Below, piece by piece: positions 1 through 5,750 of a stretch of 14,983 bases of DNA; the stretch's first letter is position 1; each line of letters starts with the position of its first letter. The notes below the pieces were generated by a model, which had not been told where the DNA came from, made no database searches, and saw only the letters and a list, made by a program, of their open reading frames with translations. Source of the DNA: an uncultured Bacilli bacterium (GTDB taxonomy: Bacteria > Bacillota_I > Bacilli_A > RF39 > UBA660); the NCBI GenBank assembly GCA_949440065.1, contig CASRZP010000027.1:1-14983 (forward strand), written 5' to 3'. A program made the position numbers and the translations under genes.

Positions 1-1
1 A

Positions 2-532
2 TACTTTCATGTGATGTTTGATGAAGGAGATACCCTAACTTTACAACAACGAGAAAATACAGTTAAGGCAACGAACTGGTATGCATCTAGGGATAGCACA
101 AAAGGACCACTAACTATATTAACGGCGTTAGAAAATGCTACATCAGGATGGACAAATGTACTAAATCAAACATATACATTAGGTACAACGGTGTTTAAAG
201 ACAATGCTTATACTGGATGTACAAGTGATTCATGTACAACTAATATATATTCTTTGCCTGCACGAACAGCAAAAGCAAGATTAATTAGTGTACAAGAGAT
301 AAACAAAATAAAGACATCTAGTAGTGTTCCTATGTGGATGTATAATTACTTAAATGATTCAATTAACCAAGGTGGAACAGTAAATGGTACAGATTTTGGT
401 TATTGGACTAGTTCTGCTTATTCTTCTAATTCTACAGGTGCGTGGTATGTCAATACGTTAAGTAGGATGAATGCTGGTGCTACCAATCTTGCTAATGTTG
501 GCGCTCGTATGGTAATTTTAGTTAAAAAATAG
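2..532 (+). CDS. Surface/secreted protein, C-terminal part (5' end outside window)
   Basis: The frame is open from the first complete codon at base 2, so the true start lies upstream; a GTG at 11 and an ATG at 14 have no Shine-Dalgarno site and are internal. About 176 residues are visible. They are rich in Thr, Ser, Asn, Tyr and Trp, with a Cys pair (CTSDSC) and the closing pattern GYWTSSA...AWYV...GARMVILVKK. This ending recalls the C-terminal lectin-like/sulfatase-modifying-type (DUF6273-like) domain seen in many predicted exported proteins of uncultured Bacilli; that assignment is from memory of the pattern and is an inference. No membrane anchor or sorting motif follows the domain. Its role is unknown; a surface display or adhesion role is only plausible. 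A terminator follows 68 bases downstream. Confidence 0.6.
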   Translation, partial: YFHVMFDEGDTLTLQQRENTVKATNWYASRDSTKGPLTILTALENATSGWTNVLNQTYTLGTTVFKDNAYTGCTSDSCTTNIYSLPARTAKARLISVQEINKIKTSSSVPMWMYNYLNDSINQGGTVNGTDFGYWTSSAYSSNSTGAWYVNTLSRMNAGATNLANVGARMVILVKK

Positions 533-599
533 ATAAATAAATATGTATTTTTCAAAGAGAAGATAGTTTTATCCTTATCCATAATGAATTTTAAAGGTT

Positions 600-637
600 A
601 AAAAAAGCAGATTAGCTAATTTCTATTGCTTTTTTTT
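600..637 (+). terminator. Rho-independent terminator after the partial surface gene
   Basis: A-rich arm ending in GCA (600-609) pairs with TGC plus a T run (627-636) around a 17-base loop. The T run reaches 637. The stem is mostly A-T with three stronger pairs. The loop itself contains the self-complementary ATTAGCTAAT. Confidence 0.6.
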
Positions 638-654
638 GCATTTTATATTATAAT
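626..654 (+). promoter_or_regulatory. Putative promoter for the 679 gene
   Basis: TTGCTT (626-631), a 17-base spacer and a perfect TATAAT (649-654). The -35 overlaps the 3' arm of the preceding terminator. Predicted transcription start is near 661, giving a leader of about 18 bases. Confidence 0.55.
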
Positions 655-678
655 AAATCCCTAAGTGGGGATGAGGTT

Positions 679-2004
679 ATGATAAAAATATCACAAGAGC
701 AATTGTTCTCTTTTGCCAAAAAACACAATCTAATAGAACCTGGTTTGAAAAAAAATAGAGAGCAATTACTATTAAATTTTGTAAAAACCATTAGAAGTAT
801 GGACAAAGAAACATATGAAAAAGCTAAATATATCGAAGTGAATCGCGAAAAATTTACGAAAGACGAAGCGATGATTTTAGTAATGCTAGTTAAAAATATC
901 CAAGCATATAACGATTTTTGTGAAGGAGAATATTTATCTAGTAAAAAACACAAAAGTAGTGGTTCTTTGCGAAAACTTTTTCATGAAGCTATACGATATA
1001 AAGATGTTAACGAATTTTTACTCAATTATCCATTATTAACCCAAAGAATGGAAATCTTAGAAAAATTAGAAACATTTAGAACTTATTTTGCATCACCTGT
1101 AGAAAAAGAACAATACGATGAATGGAAAAGAAAAGTTGAACCATGTTATCGAAAGACTAGAGCATATATCGGTAGCGAAGCACTTGAAGCTTATTTGAAA
1201 AAAGATGAAGACCCTGATTTGCTGTTTCAATTTATGATTCGTTATCAATATACTTCCATAATGACCATCAAAGAATATATTAGTCAATATCTACCATTTT
1301 GTAAAACTGACGTTCAACAACAATACTTAGCGATGAAGAATGAAATTCCACTTCTTAGTGTATACGATGAATTTTTAAAAAAATGGTACTTATTCTTACA
1401 ACAACTAGATATTAAAAAAACGCCAAATTACAAGGCACAATTTTTATTGATGAACAACATAAAAGAAAGCGCCTTGGATAAAACAATGAAGTATGCGAAA
1501 AATTATCGTGCTAATATTTATGATCAATGTATGAAACTAATTGCTTTATATGATCAGATCGTTATCAAGCAAGCAAAAATCGAAACAGATACCCTATCTT
1601 GTTATTATCGTCTTGATCAATCTTACTTGTTTCCGCTTTCTACCTTTACCATCTTAGACTTCTATGCTTTAACTTCTTTTTCTCATGAATATATCCAAAA
1701 AGAAGTAGGGTTCGATTTTTCTAATAGTCGAGCTTACGAAACATTACAACCCATGTTATTTTCTAACAAATCAACAATTATCACCAAAGAAAAACTAGCT
1801 AGTGCTCCAATTCGAGTAAAAACAGAAAATAACACAACTAAGCGTCTTACTAAAGTAGAAAAAGATGCCATCATCAATTATGTAGAACAAATGGTTTTTC
1901 CAAGAGAATTAACCACTACCTTATATCAAGAAATTGCCAGTGAATTATTAGCTCATCCACAATACTTAGAAAACTATTCAAAGATAACCAAAGTAAAAAA
2001 ATAA
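679..2004 (+). CDS. Hypothetical protein, 441 residues, lysine-rich and helical
   Basis: I do not recognise this family. The ATG at 679 follows a purine-rich GGGGATGAGG. The product has no signal peptide, no hydrophobic segment long enough to span a membrane and no cysteine clusters. It is highly charged (Lys/Glu) with many aromatic residues and reads as mainly alpha-helical and cytosolic. Base composition matches its neighbours. The only gene close enough to be co-transcribed is the small HNH-like gene starting 13 bases after its stop, so the two may form a unit. No catalytic motif could be seen by eye. Possibilities such as a phage or mobile-element remnant protein or a lineage-specific structural protein cannot be separated from sequence alone. 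Confidence 0.8.
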   Translation: MIKISQEQLFSFAKKHNLIEPGLKKNREQLLLNFVKTIRSMDKETYEKAKYIEVNREKFTKDEAMILVMLVKNIQAYNDFCEGEYLSSKKHKSSGSLRKLFHEAIRYKDVNEFLLNYPLLTQRMEILEKLETFRTYFASPVEKEQYDEWKRKVEPCYRKTRAYIGSEALEAYLKKDEDPDLLFQFMIRYQYTSIMTIKEYISQYLPFCKTDVQQQYLAMKNEIPLLSVYDEFLKKWYLFLQQLDIKKTPNYKAQFLLMNNIKESALDKTMKYAKNYRANIYDQCMKLIALYDQIVIKQAKIETDTLSCYYRLDQSYLFPLSTFTILDFYALTSFSHEYIQKEVGFDFSNSRAYETLQPMLFSNKSTIITKEKLASAPIRVKTENNTTKRLTKVEKDAIINYVEQMVFPRELTTTLYQEIASELLAHPQYLENYSKITKVKK

Positions 2005-2017
2005 ATCTTTCCTATTT

Positions 2018-2347
2018 ATGAACAAACTAGAATTACTAAGATTAAAAAAAATCTTTCGTCCAAAAGACAGAGATTGGTTGGGCTTTAAAATTACACATAA
2101 TAATCCATTAACTTATCATCATTTATTTAAACAAATCTATGGAAATTGGGAAGAACTTGATATAAAATACCAACTTCATAACGGGTCATTACTGACTAAA
2201 AATGCACATAAATATATTCATTTATTAGAAAGTATTGATCATGATAAATTTGTAAAACTTACTGAATTGATGCGACAATTAAATCAGTCGATGACTCCAC
2301 CAGATGAGGAGTATTATGAAAAGGTGAAAAAGATTAGAAATCGCTAA
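2018..2347 (+). CDS. Small HNH-like (beta-beta-alpha metal) protein, 109 residues
   Basis: The protein has the spacing of a compact HNH fold: a YHH pair (residues 28-30) in LTYHHLF, then Asn in LHNGSLLT (residues 54-59), then AHKYIHLLE (residues 63-71) supplying the last His residues. There are no Cys knuckles, so any zinc-stabilised variant is excluded. I recall similar small standalone proteins in Bacillota and Mollicutes with a YHH...NGALL...AH.YLHLIE pattern; that match is from memory. The predicted activity would be metal-dependent nuclease, but a non-catalytic RNA- or DNA-binding role is possible. The start is poorly supported: no clear Shine-Dalgarno precedes the ATG at 2018, only 13 bases after the upstream stop, so translation may be coupled to that gene. 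Confidence 0.6.
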   Translation: MNKLELLRLKKIFRPKDRDWLGFKITHNNPLTYHHLFKQIYGNWEELDIKYQLHNGSLLTKNAHKYIHLLESIDHDKFVKLTELMRQLNQSMTPPDEEYYEKVKKIRNR

Positions 2348-2353
2348 AATTAG

Positions 2354-2382
2354 TTGTTTCTACTTTTTTTCTTTTGTATAAT
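2354..2382 (+). promoter_or_regulatory. Promoter of rnhB
   Basis: TTGTTT (2354-2359), a 17-base spacer and TATAAT (2377-2382). Transcription would start near 2389, which rules out any rnhB start codon upstream of 2402. Confidence 0.7.
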
Positions 2383-2401
2383 AAAAAAGAAGAGGTGTCT
2401 T

Positions 2402-3037
2402 ATGAGAAAAAAAGCAATTATTCCTTTAGAAATTGATCCTTATGCGTATGAAAAAAAATTACAAAAAGAAGGTATAACGTTAATTGCAGGTGTTGATGAA
2501 GTAGGAAGAGGTCCTTTAATAGGTCCTGTTGTAACAGCATGCGTTATCTTACCTAATGATTTTCAATTAGATGGACTAACCGATTCTAAAAAATTAAGTG
2601 AGAAAAAAAGAGAAGAGTATTATAAAATCATTAAAGAACAAGCCATAGCCATTGGCATTGGACAAGTGGAAGCAGATGAAATTGATAAAATTAATATTTA
2701 TGAAGCAACGAAAGTAGCGATGTTAGAAGCGATAAAAAATTGTAAAGTAAAACCAGAACATGTGTTAATCGATGCAATGAAATTACCTTTAGATATTCCT
2801 CATACATCAATTATTAAAGGGGATCTTTTAAGTATTAGCATTTCTGCTGCTAGTGTCATAGCAAAAGTTACAAGGGATCATTTAATGTATGAATTAGACA
2901 AAAAGTATCCAGAGTACGATTTAAAAAACAACAAAGGATATCCTACCAAAAAACATATTGAGGCGATTATGAAATATGGCATTAAAAAAGAGCATCGCCA
3001 AAGCTTTGCTCCTATTAAAGATTTAGTTAAACAATAA
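2402..3037 (+). CDS. rnhB: Ribonuclease HII
   Basis: Cleaves the RNA strand of RNA-DNA hybrids in the cytoplasm and removes ribonucleotides misincorporated into DNA, and can help process Okazaki primers. The 211-residue product has the DEVGRGP signature with Asp32 and Glu33, Asp124 in LIDAMKL, and Asp141 in KGD followed by the SISAASVIAKVTRD block. These four acidic residues are the expected metal ligands of type 2 RNase H. The DSKKLSEKKRE segment is also typical. The ATG at 2402 is preceded by AAGAAGAGG at a good distance. A longer frame beginning at 2354 would start inside the -35 box and is rejected. The length is close to the family norm. The gene is convergent with the hydrolase gene, with a single base between the stops. 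Confidence 0.95.
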   Translation: MRKKAIIPLEIDPYAYEKKLQKEGITLIAGVDEVGRGPLIGPVVTACVILPNDFQLDGLTDSKKLSEKKREEYYKIIKEQAIAIGIGQVEADEIDKINIYEATKVAMLEAIKNCKVKPEHVLIDAMKLPLDIPHTSIIKGDLLSISISAASVIAKVTRDHLMYELDKKYPEYDLKNNKGYPTKKHIEAIMKYGIKKEHRQSFAPIKDLVKQ

Positions 3038-3038
3038 A

Positions 3039-3782
3039 CTATTTTAGTAAAAAACTTTTAATTTCCTTTACACATTCATCAAAATTATCCATATAACAAA
3101 AGTGTCCAGCATTAGCCCAAGTTTTTAGTGTTGAATTTTTAATTTGTTCTTTCATTAAATAAGCATCATGAATGGGAGTAGAAGTATCTAATTCTCCCCA
3201 TAATAGTAATACATCAGATGAAACATCTTTTAAATAATAACGTAAATCTTCATTTACCACTTGGACAAAAGTTTTTCGTAAGGCTTGGTCTAATTCTTGA
3301 TAGTCACTAGAACCGTAGATTTTTCTTAATACCTTTAAATACTTTTCTTGGTTCTTTTTCCGTTTGAATTTAGTAACTATAAATTTAAATAGTTTATATT
3401 CAAATACGCGTTTTTTTTCTTTCCAAGTTTTTATTGGTTTAATGCCAGCTGCTCCCATTAAAATTATTTTCTCTATTGGATAGTGATAGTATCCTGATAA
3501 TAAGATTGAAATTCTTCCTCCAAAAGAGTGACCTATTAAAATAGGATTTTCTATATTTTCTTTTTCTAACCATTCCAAAATGGTTATTGCATAATCGTAT
3601 ATGGTTAAATCTTTAGTGGGAAGAGGACAATGATGAAAACCAGGATAATCTACTACATAGACGATATAATCTTTTTCTAGTTCATGAATTAATGGAAGTA
3701 AGGTCGTAAACACTTCTCCCCATCCAGGCAAGAGAATAATTTTTTCCCCATGATTTCCATAAATTCGGTAGGTAATCGTCAT
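3039..3782 (-). CDS. Alpha/beta-fold hydrolase
   Basis: A 247-residue single-domain serine hydrolase. The oxyanion region is LLPGWG near residues 18-23. The nucleophile elbow GHSFGG carries Ser86, the acid is Asp199 in GELDTSTP, and the base is His227 in ANAGHF. The segment between residues 115 and 165 is a Lys-rich helical lid. The substrate cannot be told; relatives include esterases, lipases and MenH-like or peptidase-like enzymes. No signal peptide is present, so it is cytosolic. The start at 3782 has a strong AAGGAG five bases upstream; an alternative in-frame ATG six codons earlier (3800) has AGGTGA before it and would add MYQGEK. The convergent 1-base gap to rnhB leaves no room for a terminator between them. 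Confidence 0.85.
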   Translation of the reverse strand: MTITYRIYGNHGEKIILLPGWGEVFTTLLPLIHELEKDYIVYVVDYPGFHHCPLPTKDLTIYDYAITILEWLEKENIENPILIGHSFGGRISILLSGYYHYPIEKIILMGAAGIKPIKTWKEKKRVFEYKLFKFIVTKFKRKKNQEKYLKVLRKIYGSSDYQELDQALRKTFVQVVNEDLRYYLKDVSSDVLLLWGELDTSTPIHDAYLMKEQIKNSTLKTWANAGHFCYMDNFDECVKEIKSFLLK

Positions 3783-3889
3783 TTTTTCTCCTTGATACAT
3801 TAAATCACCTAATACTAGTGTATGAAAGATAAAGAAAATTTGTGCTAAAAAAGGAAAAACTAGGTAATGTAAAATTTGCGTAAAAAAGT

Positions 3890-3918
3890 TTGATAATATA
3901 AAAAAAACATGGTATACT
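3890..3918 (+). promoter_or_regulatory. Promoter of the 6S-like RNA
   Basis: TTGATA (3890-3895), a 17-base spacer and TATACT (3913-3918). The predicted start is about 3925, exactly where the closing stem of the RNA begins. This is among the strongest promoters in the window. Confidence 0.75.
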
Positions 3919-3924
3919 AAAAAT

Positions 3925-4110
3925 GTCTGGAAGATACGTGTAATACATCCAATAGTATAAAACAGACTAAGTTAACGATACGGGAGTATCAATCAATCGT
4001 TGGTGTTGAATACCCATACATTTCTATGGGGATCCTAAAGGCGATGTAGACACACCCACCTGTACAAATGCAGGTTTTATCGTTAGGATGACGGTCTTCT
4101 GGATTTTTTT
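3925..4110 (+). ncRNA. ssrS: 6S RNA
   Basis: A free-standing transcription unit of about 186 bases with no ORF. Its ends pair: TCTGGAAGA (3926-3934) with TCTTCTGGA (4095-4103, two G-U pairs), extended by CGT/ACG (3937-3939 with 4091-4093). A second long-range stem is perfect: TAACGATA (3973-3980) with TATCGTTA (4078-4085). Local hairpins include CCCATA/TATGGG (4013-4030) and ACCTG/CAGGT (4058-4075). The 3' half (GACACACCCACCT followed by a small hairpin, then the closing stem) resembles the E. coli 6S 3' arm as I recall it. It ends in a T run (4104-4110) and lies directly upstream of tcdA; in Bacillus subtilis 6S-1 (bsrA) lies in the aspS-yrvM gap and yrvM is tcdA. 6S RNA mimics an open promoter and binds housekeeping RNA polymerase. 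The call rests on structure and synteny; a covariance search is decisive. Confidence 0.8.
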
Positions 4111-4131
4111 GTGTTAAAAGGAAGTGTAAAT

Positions 4132-4812
4132 ATGGACTTTTTAGAACGTTTCAGCTTATTAGTTAGTGAAAATAATATACAAAAATTGAATCTAAAAACA
4201 GTAATGGTTTTAGGTATTGGAGGAGTAGGATCTTCTTGCGTTGAAGCTTTAGCAAGAAGTGGTATAGGAAAACTTATTTTGATTGATTTTGATATTATTG
4301 ACATTAGTAATATTAATCGTCAAGTTATTGCCTTACATTCTACTGTGGGAAGAAAAAAAGTAGAAGTCATGAAGGAGCGAGTGTTAGATATTTCTCCTTT
4401 ATGTGAAGTAGTAACCTACGATTTTTTTTATCAAGAGGAAAACGCTGCTATTCCTTTTTTAGAACATGATATTGATTTTGTCATTGATGCATGTGATAGT
4501 ATGAAAAGTAAAGAAAGTCTTATTTTAGAATGTCGAAAAAGGAATATCCCTTTTATTGTTAGTACAGGTACAGGAAACAGAATGGATCCAACGTGCTTAA
4601 AAGTAACGACACTAGATAAGACATCAAACGATCCATTATCTAGAATTTTAAGAAAATGGAGTAGGGATAATCATATCAAAGGAATCACTGTGTTATGGTC
4701 TAGTGAAGTACCACTTAAAATAGAAGGTAGTACCATTGGTTCAAATAGTTTTGTACCTTTGTGTGCTGGGCTAATCATTGCAAGTTATGTGATAAAACAG
4801 TTGATTAGTTAA
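4132..4812 (+). CDS. tcdA: tRNA threonylcarbamoyladenosine dehydratase (E1-like)
   Basis: ATP-dependent enzyme that converts t6A37 to cyclic ct6A37 in tRNAs reading ANN codons. It belongs to the ThiF/MoeB/E1-like superfamily. The 226-residue protein opens with ERFSLLV, has the nucleotide loop GIGGVGS (residues 28-34), Asp52/Asp54 in LIDFD and the INRQ signature (residues 61-64), all typical of the YrvM/CsdL branch. DACDSMKSK is the conserved region near the adenylation site. Like many Bacilli homologues it is cytosolic and lacks a zinc-binding Cys pair. The ATG at 4132 has AAAGGAAG nine bases upstream; a GTG at 4111 directly abuts the 6S terminator and is rejected. Only 21 bases separate it from the 6S T run, so expression probably depends on read-through. 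Confidence 0.92.
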   Translation: MDFLERFSLLVSENNIQKLNLKTVMVLGIGGVGSSCVEALARSGIGKLILIDFDIIDISNINRQVIALHSTVGRKKVEVMKERVLDISPLCEVVTYDFFYQEENAAIPFLEHDIDFVIDACDSMKSKESLILECRKRNIPFIVSTGTGNRMDPTCLKVTTLDKTSNDPLSRILRKWSRDNHIKGITVLWSSEVPLKIEGSTIGSNSFVPLCAGLIIASYVIKQLIS

Positions 4813-4830
4813 TCATTTTGTGTTTTTTTC
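4802..4830 (+). terminator. Weak AU-rich terminator at the end of tcdA
   Basis: TGATTA (4802-4807) and TAATCA (4810-4815) form a short A/T hairpin that includes the tcdA stop codon, followed by a T-rich tail (TTTTGTGTTTTTTT). The stem is weak, so termination may be partial. Confidence 0.4.
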
Positions 4831-4839
4831 TGTTATAAT
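4831..4839 (+). promoter_or_regulatory. Extended -10 promoter for the 4864 gene
   Basis: TGTTATAAT, an extended -10 (TG at 4831-4832, TATAAT 4834-4839) with no good -35 at 17 bases. Transcription would start near 4846, leaving a leader of about 18 bases containing AGGAG (4849-4853). Confidence 0.6.
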
Positions 4840-4863
4840 GGTAAATATAGGAGTATAAGTAGT

Positions 4864-5502
4864 ATGTGTAGTAAATATCATGAGTATTTAGAAGAAAATC
4901 ATTCTTTTGATAAGTTAACCCTTTTGGGAATATTTGCTTTAATTATTGTTATATCAGGATGCTTTGGTTGGGTTTATGAATTTATTTTTTATTTCTTTAA
5001 TGGAGGAATGAAGGAGTTTTACTGGCGAGGGGGAAACTTTCTTCCTTGGATTAATATTTATGCAACTGGGGCATTAATTGTTTATTTTTTAACGTATCGC
5101 TATCGAAAAAAGCCAGGAAAAGTGTTTTTCATTAGTGCACTTTCTTGCGGAATTTTAGAGTATTTCTCAGGGCTTGGAATGTATATTATTGGTAATGGTA
5201 TGCGTTGCTGGGACTATAATCAAGAAATTTTAAGTTTTGGAAGTATTCAAGGGTTTGTTTGCCTTAGAAGTGTGTTCGTCTTTGGAATTTTTAGTTTGTT
5301 ACTAATTTATGCTGTAGTTCCTTTGTGTTTTTATCTAGCGAGGAAGATTCCTAAAAAAGTATTTTTAACCATTAGTTTTACTTTGTGTACCATTATTTTA
5401 ATCGATGAATTTTATAATTTGTTATTTGCAAGAATTTTCCATACACCTAGAGCATCCGTGGCATATAAGAAATTAGGTTTTAAATTTGTTCATTTTAAAT
5501 AG
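4864..5502 (+). CDS. Multi-pass membrane protein, putative ABC-transporter type IV family (PF06541-like)
   Basis: The 212-residue product has about five hydrophobic segments (roughly residues 19-45, 61-79, 86-110, 133-159 and 166-190). It carries the patterns I associate with the putative ABC-transporter type IV/CmpB family: GCFGWVYEF in the first helix, then a RGG..LPW..IYATGA stretch, CGILEYFSG, and MRCWDYN followed by GFVCLRSVFVFG. In that family the usual wording is close to RWWDYS and GRICL. The family has no established substrate, and there is no ATPase gene beside it, so a transport role is not shown. It would sit in the cytoplasmic membrane with short loops and a basic C-terminus. The start at 4864 has AGGAG ten bases upstream and its own promoter. 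Confidence 0.75.
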   Translation: MCSKYHEYLEENHSFDKLTLLGIFALIIVISGCFGWVYEFIFYFFNGGMKEFYWRGGNFLPWINIYATGALIVYFLTYRYRKKPGKVFFISALSCGILEYFSGLGMYIIGNGMRCWDYNQEILSFGSIQGFVCLRSVFVFGIFSLLLIYAVVPLCFYLARKIPKKVFLTISFTLCTIILIDEFYNLLFARIFHTPRASVAYKKLGFKFVHFK

Positions 5503-5519
5503 ATATATATATATTGTTG

Positions 5520-5528
5520 TGCTATAAT
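5520..5528 (+). promoter_or_regulatory. Extended -10 promoter upstream of the LRR gene
   Basis: TGCTATAAT, an extended -10 with no convincing -35. It lies about 220 bases before the LRR start and would give a long leader that includes the G10 tract. In that leader GCGGTGATG (5545-5553) precedes a tiny frame (GTG 5557 or ATG 5551) that ends at 5610. No other convincing promoter for the LRR gene was seen in 5503-5750. Confidence 0.5.
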
Positions 5529-5590
5529 ATAAAATATAAGATAAGCGGTGATGAATGTGAAAAATAGAAAAATTAACCAAATGTCAACTA

Positions 5591-5600
5591 GGGGGGGGGG
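5591..5600 (+). repeat. Homopolymeric G10 tract
   Basis: Ten consecutive G in DNA that is otherwise strongly AT-rich, inside the leader of the LRR gene and inside a possible short ORF (5551 or 5557 to 5610). With ten G the ORF stops at 5610; with eleven G it stops a few codons later; with nine G it would run to 5680 and encode about 42 residues ending in a hydrophobic tail. No family is recognised. It may be a phase-variable tract or a sequencing artefact. Confidence 0.85.
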
Positions 5601-5750
5601 CAGCTTTTAAAATAAAATTTATATGGCATAAAGAATTTCAAAGGGCAGGATATAAAATCTTGTTCTTTTTCTTGTTGTAATTTATTCTTTGCTAACTTAA
5701 TGATTGAATTTAGAAAAGGATGATATCCTAAAAAGGAAAGTAGGAAAAAT

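Noticed and set aside
648..953. Minus-strand reading frame of 101 codons
   Set aside because: It lies opposite the start of the 679 gene, has no Shine-Dalgarno site and gives a Phe/Ser-rich translation typical of the complement of a Lys-rich gene.
1093..1287. Minus-strand reading frame of 64 codons
   Set aside because: Fully inside the 441-residue gene on the other strand, with no supporting signals.
2354..2401. Longer N-terminus for rnhB
   Set aside because: It would start at the -35 box, upstream of the predicted transcription start, and adds residues not seen in RNase HII; AAGAAGAGG supports ATG 2402.
3925..4110. Riboswitch (T-box, SAM, fluoride, c-di-AMP or similar) controlling tcdA
   Set aside because: No conserved core of those classes was recognised; the GGCGATG at 4041 does not continue as a fluoride aptamer. 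The paired ends and free-standing unit fit 6S RNA better.
4111..4131. GTG 4111 as the tcdA start
   Set aside because: It abuts the 6S T run and has no Shine-Dalgarno; ATG 4132 has one and gives the usual N-terminus.
4083..4304. Minus-strand frame overlapping 6S RNA and tcdA
   Set aside because: Antisense to a conserved gene and to the RNA; no promoter or ribosome site.
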